NCBI RefSeq assembly: GCF_029852145.1
Contig: NC_079970.1
Span: 2,976,001-3,040,000, forward strand
Direction: 5' to 3'
From: Microplitis mediator
Taxonomy: Eukaryota > Arthropoda > Insecta > Hymenoptera > Braconidae
DNA length: 64,000 nt
Part shown: piece after piece, positions 1 through 13,993 of the stretch
Layout: each line of letters opens with the position of its first letter
Numbering within the stretch: position 1 is the stretch's first letter
The notes under the pieces: generated by a model
Told to the model about the DNA's origin: nothing
Seen by the model: the letters and a program-made list of their open reading frames with translations, nothing else
Database searches by the model: none
Program-made: the position numbers and the translations under genes

Positions 1-22
1 CTGCTGGCACGTTCGCTACCAT
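1..22 (-). CDS. possible first coding exon of a gene beyond the left edge
   Basis: Read on the minus strand, an ATG at 22-20 has a good context (AAAAATGG) and opens a frame M-V-A-N-V-P-A that runs off the window. The preceding 100 bases (23-120) are richer in GC than the surrounding DNA, as a 5' leader or promoter would be. It could be the start of another gene, or an internal start for a short form of the eIF4G-like gene whose next exon must also lie to the left. Seven codons cannot identify a product. Confidence 0.25.
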
Positions 23-3000
23 TTTTTGTCCTCTCACTCATTCTCACTGACCTCACTGGATTCGCGTATCCAGTACTCTACTCACATACGAATTAACACC
101 GCGATCACTGTTGACTTTATTGACAAATTTACGATTTAAATTCATTAAAAAAAAAATATTGAACTAAAATAACTAACTAATTAATTAATGATAATAATTG
201 TTATTGTTATTGTCATATATTAGAAAAATTTTAATAATAAAAATGAAATAAAAAAAAAAGTGGCGCAGGTAAGTATATGCGAGGCTTCACAGATCTCCGA
301 TTTCACGAGGTCGCAAGCAACTGCACTGATTCAGAATTTATTTATAAAACCATCGCGGATCTTTGCCAACGTCCATGTAAATTTGCTTTTATGAAAGTAA
401 CAATATGTCCCGATGAAAATCGACATTAAAACGTTTTTTTTTCGTTGGCCCACTCTGTTATCCTCATATATGTATGTACTTATTTATATATATATATATT
501 TCACTTGACTTAAAGATCTGATATGATGAACTAATGAAACTTTGGTGCATTTACCGACTTGGAAATCCCAACAGACGGTACTCAGATCATGAGAGAAAAA
601 TTTCAAGTAAAAAGATTATTCTGGAATTTTCTTTTTTCTTCTTTTCGTAATTAACATAATCCATTTACACAGTTACCACTCAACATAAATAACTTAAAAA
701 TATATTTAATAACAGTATTGATGATAAATAAATAAATGATCCAGTTTATAAAAATTAAAAGTATTAAAAAAAAATTATAAATAACCCATTGAACTTGTAG
801 GTGTTGGATGAATAATTGTAGTTAGACATAGAACTCGATGAGATATCAGCGTGCACGACTTTCACGTATCTATTTTAACTTACGAACTGAGTCAAACCAA
901 CAGGCACACGACATACAATTTCTTAAATTAGTTCCCCCAGAGTTCGAGGGCCGAGGAGCAGGCGCATTAAGACATTTATACTCGCCTTTTAATTTTATTA
1001 TTATTTTTTTTATAAATGAGCTTCGAAAAATTTAAACACTGATAAGATAATTGTATTATTCGATATACCATAATTAATTTAAATGATAAACACGACCGAC
1101 GAAAATAAATAATATAATTAATAATTATTATTATTTATGTAAACAGCCAACCAAAGTAGTCGAATTTTAAATTGTCATTCCCACTACCGCGAGTATTAAA
1201 TGTCCTTTCATTTTATAAATTTAAATCTCAAGTCTACCATATGGTCGCGATTTAAAAAAATATTTACGAATCTCCATGTACAGTTGATAAAATAAACCGT
1301 CAACTTAATCATATTAATTAATTATTTATTGTTTCATCAATTATTATTATTGGTTTTCTTTTTTTTTTAAATAAGTTATAACAATTATAATGGTAGGTAT
1401 TGTAATAAAAGAAAGAATAAAAGCTTCCAAGCAAGTTCGACCGCATTCTTAAATAAGCGAAAGGTGCTTGCCTCGCTTTAATATATAGTGGATTTTCTTT
1501 TATAATGAATAAGATAATCATGTATTCACAGCATTGCCGTATAAATGTTTTCAAACTCTTAAACTATTTTCAATTAGGAAAATTTTTCAACTACAAATTA
1601 TCAACGATTGAAAAAAAAATAATAATAATAATAGTAATAATGATTGATCAATTATTTAATCTTCTTTCAATGTTACTGACTAAATATTTGTTATTTATTT
1701 AATATAAAAAGTCTCGTATTTTTTCAAGTATTAGGTAATTTATCTAATTATATATTCGAGAAGTATATGACAAATGTGTACTTTCAATTTTACACTCTAT
1801 CGACGTGCTCATTAAGTCTCAAGTACTTTATAATAATTAATCATATAATTTTTTTCCTACTTTTTACGAAGAAAAAAAAAGGCCAATTAATTACCCGTTC
1901 AATTAAAATACAATAGATTCTATAAATAAAAAAAATTTTGATAACAGAAAATTGCTACAAGTGAATAAATATTGTTGTTTATTGATAATTTAGAATTGTT
2001 AACTTTGCCAGCAAACGGAATTTAAGTGATCAAATAAATTAATTTTTGTTTAATTAATTTTCCTTGTAAAAATGATATTTTTATTAATCATATTGTACTT
2101 AAGAGGGGTCTGAACTTTTTTCTCTATCACACTCAAGTCAACAAACGGAACTATCCTTGTTGCACTTGCGCAGTAAATGGAAACTTTGTCCACGTTTTTC
2201 TCATAACAGGGGTTCGTATTTCTCTCTCCATTACACTCAAGTCCACGAACGGTTCTATCTTTGTTGCACTTGTGCAGAAAATGGAAACTTTGGCCGAATT
2301 TTTCTCTTAAACAAACGGATATTGACAAACAATTTAAGCGCACTTAGATTAGACAGCAGTGCATCAATGTGTGGTCTGTATTTTGTATTTAGAGATTTTG
2401 TTTTCGAAAAAAACTCCGAGTAATGCATCGAGCCTCGTTCTTAGGTTTGCGTTTACAGGTTTAGTTTGAGAGAAAAACTTGGACAAAAATTACTATAGAC
2501 CCTCCTTAAGATGAGTATTTAATTTAGTATTTAATTATTATTGACTGCTACTGAGTATTAATAAACTATTACAATTATATCCGGTATTCAGCCTTGTGTT
2601 GTTACGACATTGTATCACTAATAAAATATATATTTCCTCATACCATAATTGTCATTATTCTCATACAAGCTTTCGTTAATGATCATTCCTTACATTTAAT
2701 GTTTTTTTTTCTTCAATATTTTTATATCACGGGTACTAATAAAATGTTATTGTAAAATAATTAAAAAAATTGATTTGATAAAAAAAAAAATAACTCACAT
2801 ACACACGAGACAAGAAAAATAATGTGCTATTATCTGAGTTAAACGCGAAAAAATTTGAAGATAAACTCACCGTGTTTTTTCTTTTCCATCTTCAAAGTAA
2901 ATCTTCATCAAACAGATAATATGATTAATTCATTCTTACTTATAAAAAATTTTTCATTTATTTACTTCATTTTTGAATCATTTTTTGTTCCATCGTTAGC

Positions 3001-3564
3001 TTTCAATAGCAACAATTTTTTTTTTCTTTCAAGTTTGGAAACGTAATTTTTAATTAATATATAAATGAAGATGAAAAATATTTTTTAAAAATTCGAATGA
3101 CAACTAAATCCTAATTGCACGTGATAACTATATAATTCCATGCGCAATTAGTATAATTATTACACAATATGATTGAATTAATAATAAAGTAATCTGATGA
3201 AGAGCACGCTCACATCCATACGAGCAATGATTGAATACTGATGAAGGTAGAAATTTAAAACTAGGTTAACTTAAAATATTAATTAACTCTCCAGACACTT
3301 AATTATTTTTGTATCTTGAGATTAATTATAAATAAATAATTACGCAAAGCGAAATAATAATAATAAATAATTAATACCCTCAAATACGGTAATTTTACTT
3401 TTAAATGCGCGTATAAATAATAATAATTATCTAACACAATAAAGTACGAGCGAAAATATGAGAAAATACCAATTTGTCAAGTAGTTTACAGTAGTATGAA
3501 TTAACAATACAATTAAGACATTTAAGCGTAAGTGGAAGAAAAAAGGAAAAAAATATTGTCTTAC
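23..3564. other. non-coding stretch, eIF4G-like intron
   Basis: AT-rich sequence with no exon I can support. It lies downstream (minus strand) of the donor at 3564 of the eIF4G-like gene, so it is at least partly intron. It holds an imperfect tandem duplication (2101-2308) and two GC-richer patches, about 1-110 and 830-980, that could be promoter sequence. Confidence 0.5.
2101..2308. repeat. imperfect tandem duplication, 104-bp period
   Basis: Two adjacent copies of a unit of about 104 bp. The phrase ACTCAAGTC.ACRAACGG is found at 2131 and again at 2235, and TTGTTGCACTTG.GCAG follows in both, then AATGGAAACTTTG. Copies differ at scattered bases. The period is read directly from the matching words. 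Confidence 0.8.
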
Positions 3565-6500
3565 CGTCGGCTGATTTTTGTGGAAGATCTATTTTGCCTC
3601 CGGATTCAACGTCAATCTTGTCTTCAATTCTCTCTCCATTAGCCTTTTGCTGATGTTGCTGCTGCTGTGGTACATCAGTCTGGTGCTGTACAGCCGCCTG
3701 TGATGCTACTTTAGGTACAAATGCTTTTTCTGATGCTTTTTTGTCCTTTGGATCCTTGGCAGTCTCGGCAGCATATCCACTATTTGTAACTACTGAGCAA
3801 GTACCGGCTGATTGTGATTGAAATTGTTGCTGTACATTTTGTGAAACGTGATTGTTATTTTTTCGTCGTGGCGGTGAACTCGATGAATTTTTAACGTTTG
3901 AAGATGAAAATGGAGGAACGTTTGAAATATTCGTAGGTGATGAGTTTTCAGCACTTGTATTTTTCAACTCAGACTCAGGCGTAGAGCTTGGAGTTGATGA
4001 TAGTGCCGCTGCTGGTGGTTGCTGTACAATAACATTGTCATCTTTAGGTGAACCAGACACTGGAGATGTTCCTTCAACACATGATGCCGACTGTACCTCA
4101 GTCTGTGGTTTAGAGTCAACTACTTGAGCCATAGTTGGTTTAGATTCCATTTTAACTGGAACTGATGAGTCTACGGCTACCGGAGCCGTTGAATGCGTTG
4201 ACTCTGGTGATGCAGCTTGTACAGTATTTGTGTTTATCTGCGTTGGCTCAGAAGAAAGTTTATTGCACTGAATATTTACTGAATCTTTTGTAAGACTCGG
4301 CTGTGATTTTACAGTATTTATGCTTTGCTGATGATTTGATTGGGCACTGGCGGCTGATGAATTACTATTAACACTAGAATCTTCGCTGGCCATTTTGGCA
4401 ACACGAGATGCGAATTCGGCAGCAATTGCTGGGTTCTGTAACAAATTAAAAAATTATGTTGTTAATTAATATATATACTGATAAAATTATTTAAATTTGT
4501 GATTATAAGAAAAAAATTATAAAGACTCATACATGTGTTTGAGAAGTCTCACGGGTATTCGAATCATCACTCGTGCTTTTGGCATCTCGATAAATATTAT
4601 CAGCAATATTTTCACCCGTAGCTGGATTTACAATATCCATTATAGCTTTCGGCCTCGTTGCAGGTTTTTGATAGGAATTATTCAAGGAGTTAGCAGTAGC
4701 TGCATTGTGTCCAGGATAAGCTGATGATGAAAAAAAAAAAAAAATAATGCATTATTAAAAATGAATAAACGTAATTAGTTTTATTTAAAAATTAATTCAA
4801 TTTTGATGATGAATAAAAATAAAAAATAAGTGTAAGTTTACCTGGTTGAGATAAAGGTAACGCCATTGGAGGTAACGTCTGTGGCTGAGGGGTAGTCTGT
4901 TGTAGAGTACCTTGTGGTACAGACGTCGTTGCTTGAGCACCGGCCAGCGGGCTTACATGTTGACCTCCACTAATGGTGTTATTATTCGCTCTAGTAGAAT
5001 TCATTAAAGCGTTTGGTGGGTGAGCGGGAAAACAAACTGAAAATTTAAAATGATATATTTATATACATAGAAATATGTATGTATATATTTACATATATTT
5101 ATATATATTACATAATAGATTACGTCAGGAAAAAAAATTTTTTTTTTATTGAATATCCCTCAGAGGATACTTTAATGAACAATGAAAATTCTTCTAAAAT
5201 TTCAGCTCAATATCTCAAAAATTGAGCTGGTGCCCTGGGAAGAGTTCTCCTTGTTCATTTAAAATACATGGGAAAAATAATTTTTTTTCAATTTTAGGTT
5301 TCGTGATCTTGTAGGAAATTAAATTCTCTACAAAATAAAACCTTAGTGTCATTGGCTCAAAGTTGATAGAAAAAAAGTTAAAGAGCTCCAAAGTTTAAAA
5401 AAACAATAAAAATTTTTTTTTCCTTTAGTTTTAGTCTCTAAAATTCGAGAATTATTGACTTATATATATACCCAAGTAGCACACTTTTTGACCTATCGAT
5501 AAGGCATCAAAATATTGACAAAGCGATCAGAAATTTATATCATGAAAAAATATCTGCTTGAAAAGACTTGACACAAGACGACAAAAAATTAATTACAAAT
5601 AATGATCTGATAAGTCATTATTTAAACGATTTTTTAATTGAAATGATTTTTTTTAGGACGGAAAAAGAACACAAATTTCCTATGATTCCTAGGACTAACA
5701 TCTTTGTATGTCTTATTTATAAAAAAAAAACTTTGTCTTGTCCTTTTAAAAGACATCTTTATGACATCTTAAAGTTGTCTCTGTGCTACTTGAGTAGAGT
5801 CTGTACACAATAAATTTGTATTCAAAATTTCAATTACTAGTATTAGTATATGTCGGCGGTACTGTAAAAAAAAAAAAGAAAAAAAAAATTATTGTTTTAT
5901 GACAGTCTAATATATATGTGATTTAAATTGATATTATGAATACTTACATGTTGCGAAGGGTTGTGTTGCGGGTCCTGGTTGAAATGAATACATACTCTGT
6001 GGTAGAATTGTGTGTCCTTGATGATAGCTGACGAAATGTTGACCCCCATGCGTTGGATGTCGGTGTTGCTGAGGGTACTAAAGAATAATAATGATTTTTT
6101 TTAATAATATATTAATTTTAAATACATTGAAATATAGGTATAAACATAAGTAATAACTTACGGGAATTTGAGTCATTTGACTGCTTACTGAATACAAAGA
6201 TGGCTGATGCTGTCCAGGATGCATGTTGGGGACTTGACTTGGAATATAAATAGTTTGTGCTCCAGGTACATTGATATTCGTATGATGTGCCTGAAACATT
6301 GCAGGTGGCTGACCACCAGCTCCGGGTGTACTTTGCATCCCTATAACGTGAGTTACTCCTCCACCTTGATTATTTCTATGACCTGGACCACCTCTTGACT
6401 GCATTTGCCTTGCTCCCATAGGATAGAAAGCCTAAAATAATTGTTGTTGTTATTTTCATCATCAGTGAGTTTTGTTATTTAAAAATGTTAAAAAAATCTC

Positions 6501-9500
6501 AACAAACCTGTGGAACCGTTCTCGTTTGATTAGGAACGTAAGACTGCTGTAAAGAAGCTGCTTGCGTCTGATGGTGAATTTGTTTTCCCATTTCTTGAGG
6601 TGAAGGGGTGTGAACAAGCGGTGTCGAGGTTGGAGCTTGGCCCTGAGTTTGTTGCTGTTGTACCCCAGATGTGGGAGCTTGATTTGACTGTTGTTGACCT
6701 CCAGCAGGTCCACTACCCGACTGTATTCCCTGGGTTGTTTGACCTATAGTCTGGATATTAAGAGAAGGTGGTCCTCTGCCACCTGACACTCCTATACTAC
6801 CGCCACCACCTCCCACCTGCCCCCCTGGCTGGGCGCCGTAATTTTGTCCGGGTACATGAAAATCTGAACCTGAAAATATATAAGGAAAAAATTTATTTAG
6901 TTTTTTTTCAATTAAATTATTCATTTTACAAATAATAATAATAAGGAAAACGCATAAATATTAAAATACATTCGGTGACATTTTTTTTTGAAATTATTAT
7001 TCATCCACATAAATTATAAATGACTAGAAATAATAATATAGGATATTCTATTTCAAGTTATATATATTTCTTACGCGGATTACTCGCGACAATTCGATAT
7101 TGTGGCGACTGTTGCCCTGGATGATGATGATGGTGATGATGATGCAGTGGCTGTTGCTGCTGCTGAGCAAGATTCATTTGTCTTAAATGATGCTGTGGAC
7201 TCAACGATTGTGGCGGTGGTACAGGTGGCTGATGATTATGCGGATGAATGTGATTGTGATTTGAATTATTTTGTGGATGCGTTGTAAAGTGTGTAGGACC
7301 ACCGCAGTGAGGTAAAAGACAGTGCATCGGTCCAATACCAACGGCAACTCCAACAGCACCATCCTTGGTAACTCCATATCTCGATACCATTCTTGCGAAA
7401 TAAATATTATTCTTCTCAATTTTGATTTCGTTTTTTAAATTCAATTTTCTCAAAAATTTTTATTTATCTCTTCAATTTAAATTAACCAATGCCGTTAATT
7501 TAATTTTTATTTTTTTGTAAATTTGCATTTTTAGGCTCTCGCACATTTTTTTTTTATTTCTCAATTCAAATTTACTCAAGTAATTAATTATACTTTTTAT
7601 TTTTCTTCTTTTATATTTCTGATATTCATCAACTAGTTAATTATTTCACAACTTTTTTGTATTTTAAATATCGACATTTTGAATTGATGTGAAATCGTAG
7701 CCAGCCACTCTGACCAGCAAATATCGATCGACTCCGTCGTCGCTAAATTATTGCTATTTATTTTCATCACACTATTTTTCACTCGATAAAAATTTGATTA
7801 TCTATCAATCAAATTAATTTTAATTAAAACATAATCAGCAACACAATTACTATCAATTATTTATCATATAATTATCAACAAACATGATCATACCCAATAT
7901 TAAAAAAATCAATATCATATATTTTCTTGCAAAAAATATTTCACGTAAATAATTTTAAAATTAAATTATAAAATTAGCCATTTGCAATTTCCATACATGT
8001 ATATTAATATTCGCATCAGCATCATTATCGATTGTTTAATGTTATTTTAAAAATTATATCGAGTCTTTGTTTATTTGACAGCAGAAAAAATTTTTTTTCC
8101 CAGAGTTTATATATCACATGCACACCCCGACCTAGGCCCTTTTCGACCTATTTAACATCAATGAATTATTTCCACAGATCTTTCTCATCTTATTTCATTC
8201 AGTTCCTCATCTCCACCACTCTTACGTCAATTTTGTTTTTTTAAATTCAATCACTTATTGCACTCCGTTAATACAAATAATTTATAAACTATTTTACTCC
8301 AAACAAATGTATAAACACGCTTGACTAGTAAAATATTACCAAGTACATATAACGCAAAATGGCACACTGTACACTTTTAAATATGACCAAGTCGCCACAG
8401 GATAAGGGCTAACCTAAAGGCGGCGTTGCATCAGTCGACAAAATTTTACGTGCACCTAAAATCAATTGGCGATTTTGAAAATAAATTTAAAAAAAAAATA
8501 AATAAACTTTACCTGAATTATTTAAATAAAATAATTTGAATTTTCAAAATAAATTATTAAAAAAAGTATTTTAAAAAAACGAGTTTAGAAATTAACTCAA
8601 GTTAAAAAAAAATTTGATAAATATTATTTAAAATCTCAACCATTTTGAGTTTAGTTGGTACATCAAGCCACGACACCCGTACCGCCGTACGTCAATTGCT
8701 CCCTTCCTTTTCTTCCATCACTGCCGCCATCATCATCACCACCACCATCAGCATCTAACTCCCGTCGCTTTCTTTTCATGCCAACAGGGTGCGCGCGCAC
8801 ATGCTACATATGTACATATATTTATAGATAGTATATATTTTTCTTTATCCCTCTTGTGTGTATCCGGACACAAGCCTGATGCTGTACAATGAAATCCAAG
8901 CCAAGATCCACCACCACAAATGACTAGACAGCCGCCGTTGTCGCATGTGTTTGAGTCTGGTGCTGGTGGTACTGCTGCTGTTCAGTACCGGCGGGCTTAC
9001 GTCAGAGTCCCTTCACTTTTACTCTTCATCATCCTTTTATTTTCTATCATCATTCTCCAGGTAATATTTGCTATTTCATATTTTTTCACTAACTACAATT
9101 TAAACATCAGCTTTTTGCAAACTTTGTCATCCGTTAACTGCATTAACAATTTTTGAACAGTTGTTTTTTTATATTTTTTGTAAAGAAGAAATATATAAAT
9201 TTGTCATACAAGCATGCGCAATAATACTTAATTTAAGTTTTACGAATCATGTTTTTCTATTACAAACTTTCTCTTTACATGTCCTTCAGTTTTATTTAAA
9301 AAATTTAATAGCAAATATTTAAATATTTATTTTCGTATAATATTTTAAATATTTCATTTCATTTGTCTTGTTATAAAACTTTCTAGTTTATAAAGTTAAA
9401 TATATAATCCACTTAAATTTAATTGAGTATCAAACTGTCCAGAACTAATTTAAAATTTATTTAAAAATGAAAAGAAAAATTCGATTTAATTTTTGAAACT

Positions 9501-12500
9501 AATAATTGGGACGTTGCCATAATTAATTTTTAAAAAAATAAAACGAAAGTAGTCAATGAAATGTTTGTGTTTTAAATATTACACAATAATTGAGTGTGAA
9601 TGTAGCAGACATCAGACAAATTTGAAATTATTAATAAATAAAGCAAATAATTGATAAAATAAAATTTAAAAAAATGCCCATTTAAAAAATTTAATAATTA
9701 ATAAGTGCATTTTTTATAAATATTTTTTAAATTATTTATAATTTTAAATTTGTTTGATGTCTGCAACATTCATACTCCGAATAATTAAAGGACTGAGTAA
9801 AATTTGAAAATTAAATCGTTTGTGTTCCGTTAAAATTCAAAATTATTAAGATGAAATTAAAATTTTTCAGGTCTTTAATGTCACACTTGACGGCTAACCT
9901 ACTTAACATCTACTAGAACATCTAGATTAAAGTTGCAGTGAATCGATAACAACCGATGTACCTTAATCTTAAGAGTATTCTCATACCCAGTATATCATTT
10001 ATTTTCATTGTCTGTTTATTGGTATTTTTTTTTTTGGCATCAGTTCATAATCTTCTGCGTATGACTGTCATGTATCAAATTAATTATTACAAGTAAATTG
10101 ATTAAATATTTAAAATAAATTTAAATAACAAATTTGATCAATCATAAAATAATAAATAAATCCACGAGGATGTTGATGAGAAAAAGAAAAAAAAATGATT
10201 ATTAATTCTAGTATCTTATGATCAGATGATGAAAAATTTTTTTATTATTTTATCTGTCTTATTATATAAGAATAATAATAATAATAATGACGGCGTTACC
10301 TAATATTAAGTATTATCCAATAGTAAAAGGAGTTTGTAACTGTATATAGGTCATGAAAAATAATTATTTAAAATAATAATTTTAGCATGTAAAGACTGTA
10401 ATGAATTTTTTTATATGACTTTATATGCATGAGCTTTAATTTATAAAATTTAATAACTTTGTATATTTATTATTTTTAAAAAAACTTTTAATAATAAAAC
10501 TTTTTATCGATATGAAATTGAAGTAAGTTAATTTATACTAAAATTTTAATCTATAACAATATATATATTGATGTTATTAAATGTCACGTTTCAGAATGTT
10601 AACAATGAAGATAACAAACAAATAAGTTATTTAGAAACTAACAACAGATTGTTAGTTTTAAGGCGCGTGGACCTTCAAAGTAAAAATTCCATCTAAAGCC
10701 AGGCCTAAAAACATCGGAGTCCGGTATTTAAAAGCGACATCTACGTGAAACAACGATGAGAATTGAAAGTAATAAATTTTTTTTTCTTCAATGGATAAGA
10801 AATCGTCACATTAACTGAGAAATTATAAAAATAAAGTCATCGTTCGAGCGATGACGAAAAAAATCTATAGATGCGTGTATATGTAAACATAAATAAATAA
10901 AAAAACCCCAAGAGATAAAATATATTCTTAATACTGTGATCTCTTATCGCAGTTCCAAGAAAACTTATCACAAGATTGTCTGGTTTTTTGACCAACTTAG
11001 AAACCTAAATATGAATAACGCGGAATTTTATATCGAAATAATAATAAATATAACCGATAGACGAACATTTATTAGATAGATTTAAAAATATGTTATTCAA
11101 AAATTAAATAATAAACAGCTAAATGCGGGAGATTAACCGTTTAAATTATCAACATATTGTGCATTTACTCACCTATTACAGTGGACATACTACACTCGGA
11201 GGTTAATGCCAACAATAACGACTAGATTATATGCAACCACGTTTCCGATGCGTGTTGAAAAAAGACAAAACCGACGAAAAAAAAAAATAAAAATAAAAAA
11301 AATTCCCAGGCCAGGGGCAATCTGGTAGGTATTTAAACGGTATCAATACATGATACCATCCATATTTAATGTCTTTTCATAAATATTTTTTAGTAATAAA
11401 TAATTATAGTAGTTTATTTTTTAAATAATATTTAAGAGCAACTGGAGTTTCACAAGAGTGCGCGCAACCATCCCACACGACAAACACGTGTTCAAATCAC
11501 GCACTCGTGTAAAAATAATTTATTTTAAAAATGATTATTTAATTTTAGCTTTATAAATATTTAAGTAAAAAAATATATTATTTTAAAATATTATTCTCAC
11601 CAAGTATTATATTAACACAGTAGTTAACAATTTATATTATAAGTTCACGGTGCACTATTTAAATTATATAACCTCACTTTGTTATGGATGCGTGGTTGGG
11701 AGACAAGACCGACAACAAGGCCGCCGATACAGTCGGCAGACTACTGTACTTTAACTACACGTTAAATGTATGAGCTATACATCAAACTATATATATACGA
11801 CATTGTACATTTAAAAAAAAAGGCGGGGGGGGGGAGAGAAAAATATTTCCTCACTCGGTATTGTAGATTTTAAACAAGGATCTACTCGTGTACTATTAAA
11901 TTTACTCATTATATACATATGTATGTGAATATATATATAAATATATAATACTACTATACTGTCTTCTCATTTAGACACGAGATGAATTCGCGAGACTCTA
12001 CCAAGGAAGATGGACATATGTGTGCTATATATTACAAGTAGAAAGAACGAGATAAAAAGAGAAGGATGAGCGCACACTTGTCCCTCAACATGTATTTTAA
12101 TAATTATTATTTTTCAAAATATATATATGTATTATAAGTTATATGACATTTTTAAGAAATTATTTATCATAACTAACATAAGGTACTACTATTTTACCAT
12201 AATTTCTTGATAACTCATAAGACATGATATAAAATATAGCTATTAAATTTTTAACACTTGAACATATGCTTTTGCTAAAATTATGTTCGCCGAACGTTGC
12301 CAAAGGCTAATTATTTTTATGTAATACTACTTTTTTTAATACCCAATGTACAATTGTTATCGGAATTTGCTAAATTAATTACCAAACTTTTAAATTTTGA
12401 ATTCAAAAAATGAAAATTATTTAAATGTTTAAATGTCTAATGAGCGGATGTTAATGACTTTTAAATTAAATTTTATTAATTGTTTTTTAAAATATCATGC

Positions 12501-13961
12501 ATTATTATGAATCATGACAGTTGTAATGGATTAGTTTGGATAAGAAATGAAATATATAAATAAGTAATTAGTGAGATTTAAATATAGATATATATATAAA
12601 TTAATATGTATAAAATAGACTCACAGTTAAACGAGCACGCTTGACAATAGTCGTGTGAATTTACGACGCGTGTGACGTGTGGCTTGATTGCCACATGTAC
12701 ACGGACTACGCTCCGATAAGTACTTAGACGATCAAGAAGAAGGTCTAGAGGTATTCGGACTCATTCGATGTAGCTCGGGTCTATACGCTTACTACTGTTA
12801 CTCTCTACTTAATCGTAAACTCATTCACTTTTTTATTTCTTCTTTATATTTTTACTTATCGAAAATATAAATGCCAGAATTCAATTTAAAATCTACTGAT
12901 TTAAATTTTACTTGCTCTTATTTAATTAATTAATTATTTATTTGTTTGTTTGTTTTTTTTTTTAAACAAAAAATAATTATTTATTTATGTAGACTGACAT
13001 AAAAATGAAATTGAATAATACATTTTGTTGTGAATAAATCACAATTGTAATTACGATGAAATGCGTTTTATTAAAAGCTACATGCTAGCAGCAGGTGGAA
13101 AAGATTTCACCACGCGGTATACAAACTTAACCTCAAAAATTTATCAATTACTAAATCATGCTCCAATTTTCTAGAAAATTATTTTAAATACAAAACATCT
13201 GTCATATTTTAAATTCGATATTCGATGACATTGTACTGAAATAAATTATTTAAATGGACTGTGAATGTCACAATATGGAGTATGAAAAAATTAAAATTAA
13301 CTTTTAATTATTCAATGCATAAATTTTTTTCTTTTTGAATTAAAAAAAATATCATTTCTAAGGTTAAATGTATGCATAAATATTTTTTTACTCCGAATGA
13401 GAGGTGACATTAATTACATTTAGTGTAATTATTATATTAAAAATAAGAGAAAGCAATGGAAAAAAAAAATTGCTCTTTAAATAAATGCATAATAACGTAC
13501 TTGGTAATCTACATAAAAACTTGTTGATTACAGTCCAGTTTCATGAACTCCAATTAACCTCTACTTGATGTAAAATCAACAAAACCCGCAATCAAAATAA
13601 AATACTTGTAACTATGGTTACGTATCGATTTTATAACAATATCACCCCATGAAACTCGTTTCAACATAAATATAAACAAACAAACAAATAAATAAATATT
13701 TCCATTGATAAAAAAAATTAAAATTCCCCTCCTTTTTTGCCCCCAACTTAAAAAAAAAAAAATGCCGCTATTTTTTTTTCGGTTTGCGAAATCTTATAAC
13801 CTAGAAACCTACTAAACTATGGAATGTAAATGATCTAATGATGAATGACGTACCGGCATGTGAAACGTATCCTCTTGGTGTGGCAACAACCGCGTTGTAA
13901 GGCTGGGGATTACCAGGAATTCCTGATTGATTAACATTAACCAGATGCTGCTGTTGCTGCT

Positions 13962-13993
<32 letters not shown>

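Noticed and set aside
3852..4127. 91-codon plus-strand ORF
   Set aside because: It is the reverse of the Ser/Thr/Pro-rich eIF4G-like exon on the minus strand, which has good splice sites and matching phase.
8920..9156. Plus-strand ORF starting MTRQPPLSHVFESG
   Set aside because: Only its first half lies in GC-richer DNA; the rest is AT-rich hydrophobic translation. No splice or homology support.
12688..12870. Plus-strand ORF starting MPHVHGLRSDKY
   Set aside because: Short, no recognisable domain and no fitting splice sites; lies inside the long eIF4G-like intron.
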